From positions 1 to 64,000 of the forward strand of contig NZ_PEND01000010.1 in assembly GCF_002844195.1 (NCBI RefSeq): 64,000 nucleotides of DNA, read 5' to 3'. The notes beneath the pieces were generated by a model. It saw nothing but the letters and a program-made list of their open reading frames with translations. It had not been told where the DNA came from and searched no databases. Shown one piece after another: positions 37,233 through 45,726 of this stretch (position 1 is its first letter; each line of letters begins with the position of its first letter). The DNA comes from Halegenticoccus soli (lineage in GTDB: Archaea > Halobacteriota > Halobacteria > Halobacteriales > Haloferacaceae). A program made the translations under genes and the position numbers.

Positions 37233-37359
37233 AGTTCTGAGCTACGTCCAGCTCCTGATAAGGGCTGCTGAATCCGATCCGGCGTGTCGAGTGTGAACAA
37301 GCGACTACTACGGAGAGCAAACAGCAGCTTTCAAACCGTTGCCCGACCGTCTCCCGGTG

Positions 37360-38055
37360 ATGACCATCCCGTCGTTCGTCATCGGCATCGCGGGCGGGAC
37401 CGGAGCCGGCAAGACGACCGTCGCGCGGCTCGTCACCGAAAGCGTCGGGGAGTCGGTGACGCGGATCCCGCTGGACAACTACTACCTGGATCTGAGTCAC
37501 CTCGACGTGGCCGACCGACAGGAGGTGAACTACGATCACCCGTCGGCGTTCGAGTGGGACCTGCTGTACGAGCACCTGACCGACCTGCTCGAAGGGCGGC
37601 CGGTCGAGATGCCCCAGTACGACTTCGAGGTCCACAACCGGAAGGACGAGCGGATCCGCGTGGAGCCGACCGACGTGATCGTTCTCGAAGGCATCCTCGC
37701 GCTCTACGACGAGCGGATAACCGAGATGCTCGACCTCCGGCTGTACGTCGAAACGGACGCGGACGTGCGCATCCTCCGGCGGATCCAGCGCGACGTCATC
37801 GAGCGCGGTCGGGGCCTCGACGGGGTCATCGACCAGTACCTCTCGACGGTCAAGCCGATGCACGAGCAGTTCGTCGAATCGACGAAGAAACACGCCGACC
37901 TCATCATCCCCGAGGGGGCGAACAACGTGGCGGTGAACCTGCTGGAGGAGAAGGTGCAGTCCGAAGTAGGGGACGACGGGGTCAGACGCTGGGAACGCGA
38001 CGCGCCGGAGCGGGAGATGGTCGGTCGGGTTCCGCTCGACGGGCCGGAGAACTGA
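37360..38055 (+). CDS. udk: Uridine kinase
   Basis: A 231-residue P-loop kinase that phosphorylates uridine (and cytidine) in pyrimidine salvage. GIAGGTGAGKTTVARLV is the Walker A motif, LDNYYLD and NYDHPSAFEWDLL are the uridine-binding signatures, and RRIQRDVIERGRGLDGVI is the lid region. The internal ATG (residue 8 of the longest frame) gives MTIPSFVIGIAGG and is the likely start. Confidence 0.93.
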   Translation: MTIPSFVIGIAGGTGAGKTTVARLVTESVGESVTRIPLDNYYLDLSHLDVADRQEVNYDHPSAFEWDLLYEHLTDLLEGRPVEMPQYDFEVHNRKDERIRVEPTDVIVLEGILALYDERITEMLDLRLYVETDADVRILRRIQRDVIERGRGLDGVIDQYLSTVKPMHEQFVESTKKHADLIIPEGANNVAVNLLEEKVQSEVGDDGVRRWERDAPEREMVGRVPLDGPEN

Positions 38056-38085
38056 GCGGGCGGCGGGTGCCTTCTCCCGACGCGA

Positions 38086-38406
38086 TCAGGCCTTGTTCCC
38101 CTTCACGAACGCGTCCGCGCCCTCGTAGAACCAGAAGCCCTCCGCGCGCATCGCGCGGCCGACGGCCCTGTGGAAGTCGACGAAGTCCGAGAACTCCTCT
38201 TTGTCCACGGCTTCGAAGATTTCGCGGAGGCTCACGACGCGCTCGTAGTCGAGGCGGATCGGGTCGTCGCCGTACTCGGCGACGAACTCGTCGCGCGACA
38301 GCGGGAAGTCCTCGTCTTCGTCCACCTTCTTGGCGATGACGGCGTGGCCGTACTTGCGCATTCCCTCGCTGCCCTGCTCGCCGTCGGGGTCGTGGGGCCA
38401 GTCCAT
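38086..38406 (-). CDS. DUF5785 family protein
   Basis: A 106-residue halobacterial protein starting MDWPHDPDGEQGSEGMRKYG, which I associate with family DUF5785. It is acidic and mainly helical and has no catalytic motif. The longer upstream frame is an Arg-rich shadow of the zinc-ribbon gene at 38496-38684. It follows that gene on the same strand by about 90 bases. Confidence 0.75.
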   Translation of the reverse strand: MDWPHDPDGEQGSEGMRKYGHAVIAKKVDEDEDFPLSRDEFVAEYGDDPIRLDYERVVSLREIFEAVDKEEFSDFVDFHRAVGRAMRAEGFWFYEGADAFVKGNKA

Positions 38407-38495
38407 ACTCGTGGCTTGCCCGGACGGCTCAAAGCCGTTACGCTCTCCGCGCTCGCTGCCGGGCGACGACGCGGGGCGAAGGTCGGTCGCTACCC

Positions 38496-38684
38496 TTACT
38501 CCGTGTGGGCCGCCGCGTGCGGGTACTGGGTCAATTCGACGAACTCGCGCGCGCCGCACGCAGCGCACTCCTCCGGCGGTTCGTACCGGTGGCCGCCCCC
38601 CTCCTCGCGGAAGACGGTTCCGGCGTAAATGACGTGGCAGTTCTCGCAGACGAACTCGACGGGGCGCTCGGGACTGTGGGACAT
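38496..38684 (-). CDS. Small zinc-ribbon protein
   Basis: A 62-residue protein with CENC near residues 13-16 and CAAC near 40-43, a single zinc ribbon with an aromatic and His-rich surface. Such one-domain proteins are common in Halobacteria; function unknown. It shares its strand with the DUF5785 gene downstream. Confidence 0.72.
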   Translation of the reverse strand: MSHSPERPVEFVCENCHVIYAGTVFREEGGGHRYEPPEECAACGAREFVELTQYPHAAAHTE

Positions 38685-38914
38685 ATCGTGTCGTTCGTCC
38701 GTTTCGGTAATGAGCCTTTGTCAAGCGAATGAGTACTTCAGGATCCGCGGGGAGTAGACGTGGGACCGACGCGCGCGGGGGATCAGACGCGGTGTCGGTG
38801 CGCTATCGGTCCGCTATCAGTCCGCTATCGGTGCGCTGTCACCGTGCCGTCGCACCGTCGTGCCGCTAGTTGTGCGAGCACGCCCGGCCCTCCCCGGTCA
38901 GCCGCCTCAGAAGG

Positions 38915-38997
38915 CGGTGGGACTGGGATTCGAACCCAGGAGGCCGAAGGCCACCTGCTTTCAAGGCAGGCGCAATAGTCCACTCTGCCATCCCACC
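38915..38997 (-). tRNA. tRNA-Ser(UGA)
   Basis: An 83-nt minus-strand tRNA of class II. The acceptor GGTGGGA pairs with TCCCACC (discriminator G), the anticodon stem CCTGC/GCAGG encloses CTTGAAA with anticodon TGA, a long variable arm GGCCTTCGGCC follows, and the T-arm is CTGGGTTCGAATCCCAG. No intron. Confidence 0.95.
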
Positions 38998-39044
38998 GGC
39001 ACCGCACTCTACCGGGGGACGATCCTAAGGTTTGTCGGTCGCCG

Positions 39045-39800
39045 TCACTCCCGGACGACGCGGGGCTCCCCGTCGCCGAACTCCGCGCGAAGGCCCTTCT
39101 CGCGGACGAAGGTCGCCGCGTGCTTCGGGACGATGCGACGGGCCTCGATCCGCGCTTCGAGCAGGGGGAGGAGGTGGAGCAGATCGTCTCCCCGCTCGAC
39201 GACCGGCTGCATCGGGAGGAACTCGACGCTGTGGCCGGCGTCCGTCGCCCGCGCCGTCAGCGTCTCAAGCTCGGGCGGCGCGAACGCGCCGGCGTAGTCG
39301 ATCGGTTCCGTGAACCCGGCGTAGTACGCGCGGCCGCCGGTCGCCGGTCCGAGGACCACCTCGTTCGTTCGGAGCTTCATCGCCGCCGAGTCGACGATCG
39401 TTCGCGTGAGGAACGCGGCGGACCCGCGGACGACCGCGACCGACTGCACGCCCTCCTCCCGCAGGAGGTGCGTCGCCGCGTTGCCCGCGCGGGCGTCGAA
39501 GGTCGACCCCACCTGCACCTCGAAGCGCACGTCCTCGACCCCACCGAGCGCGTCGGCCGCGAGCGCGCGCACCTCCGCCTCGGCGCTCTCGTCGCCCGCG
39601 TACTCGTCCGGAAGTAGGTCGTCCGGCCGGTAGTTCACGAGCAACTCCCCGCCGGAACGCTCCGCGGCGAGGAGGGCGTCCTTCACCATCACGGCGTAGA
39701 GCTCGGCCGCCTCGGCCTCCGTGAGCGGGCTCGTCTCGGCCAGCTCCGGCAGCACCAACCCCTCCCGGGGCGGATCCGCGAGGACGACGATGACTGTCAT
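39045..39800 (-). CDS. Nucleotidyltransferase-like (GT-A fold, DUF2064-related) protein
   Basis: A 251-residue protein starting MTVIVVLADPPREGLVLPEL. The N-terminal strand-loop (VVLADPP), the Asp/Arg-rich central part, and VLGPATGGRAYYAGF (compare GPA-DGG in DUF2064 and CofC-type enzymes) suggest a GT-A nucleotidyltransferase-like fold. The classical DxD cannot be identified with certainty, so activity is doubtful. It is divergent from the beta-helix protein at 39895. Confidence 0.55.
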   Translation of the reverse strand: MTVIVVLADPPREGLVLPELAETSPLTEAEAAELYAVMVKDALLAAERSGGELLVNYRPDDLLPDEYAGDESAEAEVRALAADALGGVEDVRFEVQVGSTFDARAGNAATHLLREEGVQSVAVVRGSAAFLTRTIVDSAAMKLRTNEVVLGPATGGRAYYAGFTEPIDYAGAFAPPELETLTARATDAGHSVEFLPMQPVVERGDDLLHLLPLLEARIEARRIVPKHAATFVREKGLRAEFGDGEPRVVRE

Positions 39801-39894
39801 ACCGGACAGTGGTCCCGGCGCGCCCTTGAACCCGCTGATCCCGCCGCCCGGTCGGCGGACACGCTCATGTGCTCGCGGCCCTTTCGGGCGGAAC

Positions 39895-40869
39895 GTGACT
39901 CGACCGACCGCTCCCGGATCCCCGGATCCCCCGCCCGTCGTCGCCTCGCACGGGGCGTTCGACACCGTACAGGCGGCCTACGACGAGGCCCCCCGCGACC
40001 GCGGCGTCAGCATCGAACTCACCGGAGCGTACGACCCGAGCGCCGAGTCGTATCCGATCGCGCTCCACGCTGACGGGGATGACTTCGCACCCTTCGCGCT
40101 CCGGGGGCAGGGGCCGTCCGTCACCCGGATCGGTCACGACGACGTCGGGGGCGACGTGCTCTCGATCAGGGGCGCGGGACCCGCGGGGTACTCGTACCCG
40201 TTCACGATCGAGAACCTCCGCGTCCACGGCGGCGAGGGCGGCGCGGGGATCGCCGTCGAGTCGTCCCCGCAGGGGATCGTCGACACGGTCGTCCTTCGGA
40301 CGAAGGGACACGGCGTCCGCGTCGGAGAGGGCGAGCACGGCTCCTACGGGACGACCTTTTCGAACGTCCAGGCGTGGAACTGCGGCGGCGACGGGTTCCG
40401 CCTCGACTCGGGGGCGAATCCGCACAGCACCCACTTCTACGGCTGCCGGGCGACCGCCTGTCGGGGTGTCGGCTTCCGCCTCCGGGGCTACAAGACGGCG
40501 ATCCACGGCGGGACGGTCCAGCTCTGTCACTCCCACGGCATCGACGTCCGCTCGCCCGCGGTCTCGATCCGCGACGCGTACGTCGAGGGCAACGGCCGCC
40601 GGGAGGACCACCCGGTCGAAGTGTACGGCGACGGCGCGCACGGCCTGTCCGTCTCGGGCTGTTACTTCCACGGGGCGACGCCGCGGCGGTGCTGGCACGA
40701 CCGCGACTGCGTGCTGCGGGCGGTGAACCTCCACGGGTCGAAGGGAGTGGCGGTCCGCGACTGCGTGTACCGGCGGTACGGCGACCGGTTCTTCAAGGGG
40801 TTCGGCTGCGAGCGCGCCGCGCTGTACGACGAAACGCACGTCGCGCTCGACGGGACGCCGCTTCGGTGA
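39895..40869 (+). CDS. Right-handed beta-helix (pectate-lyase-like) protein
   Basis: A 324-residue protein with repeated short beta-strand rungs (FTIENLRVHGGEGGAGIAVE, GIVDTVVLRTKGHGVRVGEG, TFSNVQAWNCGGDGFRLDS, VSIRDAYVEGNGRR), the sign of a parallel beta-helix as in pectate lyases and tail-spike-like proteins. No signal peptide is visible. The start is uncertain: a GTG at 39895 fits, since the next upstream frame overlaps the divergent gene. The following 244 bases to 41113 have no gene but include a TATA-like actttatag near 40920. Confidence 0.75.
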   Translation: MTRPTAPGSPDPPPVVASHGAFDTVQAAYDEAPRDRGVSIELTGAYDPSAESYPIALHADGDDFAPFALRGQGPSVTRIGHDDVGGDVLSIRGAGPAGYSYPFTIENLRVHGGEGGAGIAVESSPQGIVDTVVLRTKGHGVRVGEGEHGSYGTTFSNVQAWNCGGDGFRLDSGANPHSTHFYGCRATACRGVGFRLRGYKTAIHGGTVQLCHSHGIDVRSPAVSIRDAYVEGNGRREDHPVEVYGDGAHGLSVSGCYFHGATPRRCWHDRDCVLRAVNLHGSKGVAVRDCVYRRYGDRFFKGFGCERAALYDETHVALDGTPLR

Positions 40870-41113
40870 CGTCGCGGCATTTCGCTCGGTTCTCCCTCCG
40901 TCAGACGATCGTCTGACGCGACTTTATAGTGTTCGAGACAGTACGCGTAAGTGGACAGACTCAGTGTGATCCTGGGTTGGTCCGACACTTTGACACACCA
41001 CCCCTTCTGCGGTCGCCCCACCCGAACGACGAGTGGCTCCTCCGAGCCGAGTTCGGGCGGGGTTCGCCCCGATTCGCCGGAGAGGTTTAGTACGGCCGGA
41101 CGGAGGATTGCCC

Positions 41114-41314
41114 ATGAACTCGATCGGATCAGTCACCCGCATCGTCGTCGCGCTCCTCGGACTCGCGCTGGTCGGTTCGCTCGCGCTCTTCGGACTCGGC
41201 CTCCAGTCGAGACCGGCCGCTCTCGTCGTGTTCGTGCTCGTGACCGTCGCCGTGGCGGGGGCCGCGCTGCTCGGCGCTCGCGGCGGCGGCGGTACCTCGA
41301 CCCCGTACTGGTAG
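41114..41314 (+). CDS. Small membrane protein with two transmembrane helices
   Basis: A 66-residue protein (MNSIGSVTRIVVALLGLALV, then a short loop, VVFVLVTVAVAGAALLGA) ending in a Gly-rich tail. Two hydrophobic helices are evident. Small membrane proteins of this style are common in Halobacteria and have no assigned function. It converges on the UDG-like gene with a 4-base gap. Confidence 0.65.
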   Translation: MNSIGSVTRIVVALLGLALVGSLALFGLGLQSRPAALVVFVLVTVAVAGAALLGARGGGGTSTPYW

Positions 41315-41318
41315 TCCG

Positions 41319-41915
41319 TCAGCGACCGCGTCGACCCTTCGTCTGCCGATAGTCCCGCCCGAACACCTCCGTTTTCACGTGCTCGACGAACGCCTCCGTC
41401 AGTTCGTCCGTCTGCCGGTCGAGTTCGACCATCGGGACCAGCTCGAAGCCCCGACCGCGGATCGTCGTCGCGTGTTCCTCGTCCGCGTCGAAGCTGTCCG
41501 GACGGCGGGTCGTGTACTCGACGGCGAGTGCTTCGAGCGCCCGCTGCCCGATCGGGACGATGATCTCCGGGTTGATCATCCGGATCTCGGCGTTGAGGTA
41601 CGGCTCGCAGTTGGCGATCTCCTCGTCCGTCGGCGCGCGCTCGGGGTGCCGACATCGGGTCAGATACGTCACGAAGACGTTCTGGAGGTCCGGCTCCGCC
41701 GCGTCCGGCGGGGTACGCGACAGGCCGAGCTCGCCCAGGATGTACTGGAGGCGCCGTCCGGCCTCGTCGCCGACGAAGGGGATTCCGCTCTCGTCGGCGC
41801 CCCTGCCGGGCATCTCTCCGATGAAGAGGAACTCGGCGCCGACGTCGCCGTAGCCGTGGACGACGTTCGACCGCGTCTCGCGGAGCGCCGGGCAGTTCGC
41901 GCAGGTCTCGTCCAT
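41319..41915 (-). CDS. Uracil-DNA glycosylase-like protein with Fe-S type Cys, divergent
   Basis: A 198-residue protein of the family 4/5 UDG superfamily. CANC near residues 5-8 and later Cys (RCRHP and NCEPYL regions) could ligate a [4Fe-4S] cluster, and GEMPGRGADESGIPFVGDEAG matches motif A (GEAPG...PFVG). The usual second motif with His-Pro-Ser/Ala is not seen; the position reads LVPMVELDRQTDE. The C-terminus is basic (DYRQTKGRRGR). It may be a glycosylase with altered chemistry or a non-catalytic DNA-binding relative. The ATG at 41915 removes an unrelated extension. Confidence 0.8.
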   Translation of the reverse strand: MDETCANCPALRETRSNVVHGYGDVGAEFLFIGEMPGRGADESGIPFVGDEAGRRLQYILGELGLSRTPPDAAEPDLQNVFVTYLTRCRHPERAPTDEEIANCEPYLNAEIRMINPEIIVPIGQRALEALAVEYTTRRPDSFDADEEHATTIRGRGFELVPMVELDRQTDELTEAFVEHVKTEVFGRDYRQTKGRRGR

Positions 41916-42049
41916 GCTGAACGGATTCTTCAGCGTGTCCTGGTGTGCGTCCACGGTCGAACCTCGGGCGGCGCGCACCAAAATCCGTCGGGTCGACGTC
42001 CCCGTTGTCGGCTGCTCGGTCGGCGCGCGGTCGCCGCGCGAGGCGTTTA

Positions 42050-42361
42050 CTACCGCTCTCTGCCGCCCCGCTCCTTGATGCGCATGATGTTGCGCACGTT
42101 CAGATAGATCTCCTCCGGCGACGTGTCGCCGCTCTCGTCGTAGAGGTCGCTCACGCGGTAGAGGATTGCCGCCACCTGTCTGCTCTCGGAACTGTCGCTC
42201 CGGACGTCGTCGGCAATCTCGCGCAGGAATCGGACGCGCTCCGGATCCGGTTCGAACGCCGTCTCGCCGTCGGCCGTCTCCGACCGTTCGGCGTCCCCGG
42301 AGCCTTCGGACGGACGCCGGCCGCCCTTCGTCCGGTTCGCGTCGACGTTCGCGTCCCTCAT
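42050..42361 (-). CDS. Conserved halobacterial protein downstream of mrp
   Basis: A 103-residue protein with a disordered charged N-terminal 35 residues and a helical remainder (PERVRFLREIADDVRSDSSE, EEIYLNVRNIMRIKER). Its ATG overlaps the stop of the Mrp gene (ATGA), so both are translated from one message. The tight coupling hints at a role with the Fe-S carrier, but no domain is recognised. Confidence 0.7.
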   Translation of the reverse strand: MRDANVDANRTKGGRRPSEGSGDAERSETADGETAFEPDPERVRFLREIADDVRSDSSESRQVAAILYRVSDLYDESGDTSPEEIYLNVRNIMRIKERGGRER

Positions 42362-43398
42362 CGTCCACTCGCCCGGCGGCGGTTGACGATTCCGACGTTG
42401 TTCGCGACGTTCTCGGTCAGCACGCGGAACGCGTCGGCCGTCTCGCTTTCCTCTTCGAGCACGATCGGCTCGCCGCCGTCGCCGCCCGTTCGGACCGCGG
42501 GATCGAGCGGGACGCCACCGAGGTAGGGGAGGTCCGTCTCGTCCGCCAGCGCCTTCCCGCCGCCCGATCCGAACACGTCGTGGACGCTCCCGCAGTCGGG
42601 ACAGCGGAACCCGGCCATGTTCTCGACGACCCCGAGGACGTTCGTCTCGTGCTTGCCGAACATCCGGAGGCCCTTCCGCGCGTCGTCGAGCGCCACGTCC
42701 TGTGGCGTCGTGACGATCACCGCGCCGGTGAGCGGCAGCGTCTGCAGCACCGTCAGCTGGGTGTCGCCCGTGCCCGGCGGGAGGTCGACGACCATGTAGT
42801 CCAGCTCGCCCCACTCCACGTCCTCGACGAGCTGCGTGAGGAGCTTGTGGACCATCGGTCCGCGCCAGATGACCGGGTCGTCCTCGCCGACGAGGAACGC
42901 CATGCTCATGAGCTTCATCCCGTACTTCTCCGGGGGAACGATCTTCCGCTCCGCGGTCGCCTGGGGGCGCTCGTCGGCGGCGACCATCCGCGGGACGTTC
43001 GGCCCGTACACGTCGGCGTCGAACAGCCCGACCCGAGCGCCGAGCTTCGACAGCCCGGCGGCGAGGTTGACCGCGACGGTCGACTTCCCAACGCCGCCCT
43101 TGCCGGAGGCGACGGCGACGACGTTCTTCACGCCCGGCAGGACCTGCTCGTCGGACGTGAGATCGGAGGGGAGCTTCGCGGTGAGTTCGACAGCTACGTC
43201 CTCGTCTTCGAGCACCTCGCGGACGCGCTCGGCGATCCGCGTTTCGTGCGGCGCGTACGGCGCTCCGAGGGCGAGCGAGATTCGGACGGTTCCGTCCTCG
43301 ACCTGGATGGCGTTGACGAGCCCCTGCGAGACGATGTCCTCACCGAGGTCGGGATCCTCGACCTCCCGGAGTCGCTCGCGCACGTCCGCTTCGTTCAT
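42358..43398 (-). CDS. mrp: Mrp/NBP35 family iron-sulfur cluster carrier ATPase
   Basis: A 346-residue P-loop ATPase that carries [4Fe-4S] clusters to target proteins. Residues 1-90 are a MIP18-like domain (VRERLREVEDPDLGEDIVSQ), SGKGGVGKSTVAVNLA is the deviant Walker A, and CPDCG near residue 268 is the cluster-binding CxxC. The ATG at 43398 gives MNEADVRERLREVED. It is followed by an overlapping small gene. Confidence 0.95.
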   Translation of the reverse strand: MNEADVRERLREVEDPDLGEDIVSQGLVNAIQVEDGTVRISLALGAPYAPHETRIAERVREVLEDEDVAVELTAKLPSDLTSDEQVLPGVKNVVAVASGKGGVGKSTVAVNLAAGLSKLGARVGLFDADVYGPNVPRMVAADERPQATAERKIVPPEKYGMKLMSMAFLVGEDDPVIWRGPMVHKLLTQLVEDVEWGELDYMVVDLPPGTGDTQLTVLQTLPLTGAVIVTTPQDVALDDARKGLRMFGKHETNVLGVVENMAGFRCPDCGSVHDVFGSGGGKALADETDLPYLGGVPLDPAVRTGGDGGEPIVLEEESETADAFRVLTENVANNVGIVNRRRASGR

Positions 43399-43577
43399 GT
43401 CCAACCTTCGGAGGGAACGGCGGATAAGAGTTGCCACCGAGGGCGGATTTTCCCCGGTCGCCGCACTGGTCACCGCACCGTCCGAGTGCGCTCCGCCCGA
43501 CGGGACGGCGGAGACGTCCCAGCACCGGACGCGCGTCCGACGCGGACGTTAAACCCGCGGAGGGCGTAGCTCGGGCG

Positions 43578-44009
43578 ATGACCTTCACCGTCACCTACTC
43601 CTGTCCCCACTGCGGGAAGCTCGTCGAACTCGAACGGGACGAGTACCTCGCCGACAAGGCGGTCACGCCGTTCCCGTTCGAGGGGTGGGAGTACGCCGCC
43701 CCCGACGAGGACTACGAGGAAGCCGACGGCGTGAAGTTCGTCTGCGGGGAGGACGAGTCGGCGTCGGCCGCCGGCGAGGTCGGCAAGGACGACTCCGCGC
43801 GCACCGCCGAGATCGGGCCGGACGGCGAGCTGGTCGACGCTCCGGAGGGGTGCGGCCGACGGTTCTACCTGAGCTTCGTGAAGTTCGAAAACGGGGAGGA
43901 ACTCGACCCGCGGAGACCGTCTGAGTTCGTCGAGATCAACCCCGCCGACCGGGTGACGGGTATTCGGGGCCCCCGCGGTCCTCGGGGCCCCGGCGGCTTC
44001 TGGTCCTGA
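43578..44009 (+). CDS. Zinc-ribbon-like protein with collagen-like tail
   Basis: A 143-residue acidic protein. CPHC near residues 9-12 and single Cys residues in VKFVCGEDES and EGCGRRFYLSF could form a split zinc site. The C-terminus has a short Gly-X-Y-like run (IRGPRGPRGPGGFWS). Function is not known. Good third-position GC and the ATG at 43578 support it as a real gene. The 205 bases to rtcB have no gene; ccgttttcggataaaaactc near 44161-44180 may hold the end signals. Confidence 0.65.
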   Translation: MTFTVTYSCPHCGKLVELERDEYLADKAVTPFPFEGWEYAAPDEDYEEADGVKFVCGEDESASAAGEVGKDDSARTAEIGPDGELVDAPEGCGRRFYLSFVKFENGEELDPRRPSEFVEINPADRVTGIRGPRGPRGPGGFWS

Positions 44010-44214
44010 AGTCCCCTGTCCCGGAGCGCGTCAGAGCGTCCGAGCATCCGCTCCGTGAGTGCGAACAGGCGGCGCGGTCCGGAGGAAACGCGAAGCGGCG
44101 CGCCGCACACCCGCCTCGACTCGCTTCGCGACCGTCGTCAGCGCATACGTGCGGCTGGTCCCGTTTTCGGATAAAAACTCTCGCCGCCGGGGACGCCGCC
44201 CTCGACGATGCCGC

Positions 44215-45675
44215 TCAGCCCTTGATGTTGCAGACGGGGAACGTCCGCGCGACCTTGTCGCCGATGCCGAGCTCGTCGGAGACGCGGACGACCTCGTCAA
44301 CGTCCTTGTAGACGCCGGGTGCCTCCTCGGCGACCGTCGCGCCGCTCTGGGCCTTGACGTAGATCTTCTGCCGGTCGCGCAGGTCGTTTCGGACCGTCTC
44401 GCCCCAGTACTCCTTTTTCGCCTGCGTGCGACTCATCACCCGACCGGCGCCGTGGGCCGTCGAGCCGAACGTGAGTTCCATCGAGGCGTCGCCGCCGCGG
44501 AGGACGTAGCTGCCCGCGCCCATGCTGCCCGGGATGATGATGGGCTGGCCGACGTCGCGGTAGGCGCGCGGGACCTCGGGGCGGCCGGCGGGGAACGCCC
44601 GCGTCGCGCCCTTCCGGTGGACGTACAGCTCCCGCTCCTCCCCGTCCACGTCGTGAACCTCCTTCTTCGCGATGTTGTGCGCCACGTCGTAGATCAGGTG
44701 CATCTCCATGTCCTCCCAGTCGCGGCCGAAGGCGCGCTCGAACACCCGGCGGGTGCGGTGCATGATGAGCTGGCGGTTCGTCCACGCGAAGTTGATCGCG
44801 GCGCACATCGCGCCGTAGTAGTCCTCGGCGAGCGGCGATCCGGCGGGCGCGGCGGCGAGTTCCCTGTCGGGGAGCGCCGCGAGCAGGTCGCCGTGTTCCT
44901 TCTCGATGCGCCGGAGGTAGTCGTTGCACACCTGGTGGCCGAGCCCGCGGCTCCCGCAGTGGATGAGCACGACGATCTGATCCTCCTCCATGCCGAACGC
45001 CTCGGCCACCTCGGGGCGGTACACGTCCGTCACGCGCTGGACTTCGAGGAAGTGGTTGCCGCTGCCGAGGCTGCCGAGCTGGTTCTTCCCCCGGTCTTTC
45101 GCCTTCTGGGACACCGCGTCGGGGTCGGCGTCCGGACGGCGACCTTCGTCCTCGCAGTGCAGGAGGTCCGCCTCGACCGCGTGCCCCTCCTCCATCGCCC
45201 AGTCCATGCCGCGGGCGAGCACCTCGTTCACCGTGTCCACGTCGCCCTCGACGATGCCGCCGCCGCCGAGCCCCGAGGGGACGTTGGCGAAGAGCGAGTC
45301 GACCAGCTCCTCTTCCTTCCCCCGGAGGTCGTCGTAGGTGAGGTTCGTCCGCATCATCCTGACGCCGCAGTTGATGTCGTAGCCGACCGACCCCGGCGAG
45401 ATGCACCCGTTTTCGGTGTCGGTCGCGCCGACGCCGCCGACGGGGAAGCCGTACCCCTGGTGACCGTCGGGCATGCAGATCGCGTGCTTCGTGATCCCCG
45501 GCAGGTGCGTCGCGTTCCGGAGCTGCTGGAGCGTCTTGTCGTCACCGATCTGTTCGAGGAGCTCCTCGCTGGCGAGCACGCGCGCGGGGACGCGCATGTC
45601 GCCCTCCCGCGGGATCTCCCACACGTACTCCCGGACCTGTTCGAGGCGGATGCCGTCGAACTCTCGCGTCTTCAT
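44215..45675 (-). CDS. rtcB: tRNA-splicing/RNA-repair ligase RtcB
   Basis: A 486-residue RtcB ligase, which joins 2',3'-cyclic phosphate and 5'-OH RNA ends after tRNA intron removal, using GTP and Mn. CMPDGHQGYGFPVGGVG, GYDINCGVRMMRTNL (metal-binding Cys), IHCGSRGLGHQVC and TAHGAGRVMSR (the His that accepts GMP) are all present. No intein interrupts it, although archaeal rtcB genes often have one. Its partner archease is encoded 1.3 kb away on the same strand. Confidence 0.96.
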   Translation of the reverse strand: MKTREFDGIRLEQVREYVWEIPREGDMRVPARVLASEELLEQIGDDKTLQQLRNATHLPGITKHAICMPDGHQGYGFPVGGVGATDTENGCISPGSVGYDINCGVRMMRTNLTYDDLRGKEEELVDSLFANVPSGLGGGGIVEGDVDTVNEVLARGMDWAMEEGHAVEADLLHCEDEGRRPDADPDAVSQKAKDRGKNQLGSLGSGNHFLEVQRVTDVYRPEVAEAFGMEEDQIVVLIHCGSRGLGHQVCNDYLRRIEKEHGDLLAALPDRELAAAPAGSPLAEDYYGAMCAAINFAWTNRQLIMHRTRRVFERAFGRDWEDMEMHLIYDVAHNIAKKEVHDVDGEERELYVHRKGATRAFPAGRPEVPRAYRDVGQPIIIPGSMGAGSYVLRGGDASMELTFGSTAHGAGRVMSRTQAKKEYWGETVRNDLRDRQKIYVKAQSGATVAEEAPGVYKDVDEVVRVSDELGIGDKVARTFPVCNIKG

Positions 45676-45726
45676 ACGTGAAAAAACGGTCGCCCGATTG
45701 AATAGGGTTCCGTCACGGCGATCGGT

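Noticed and set aside
40951..41352. 133-codon frame starting at a GTG 27 bases after a TATA-like box
   Set aside because: The promoter-like spacing is suggestive, but the product becomes Arg-rich where it overlaps the small membrane gene in another frame.
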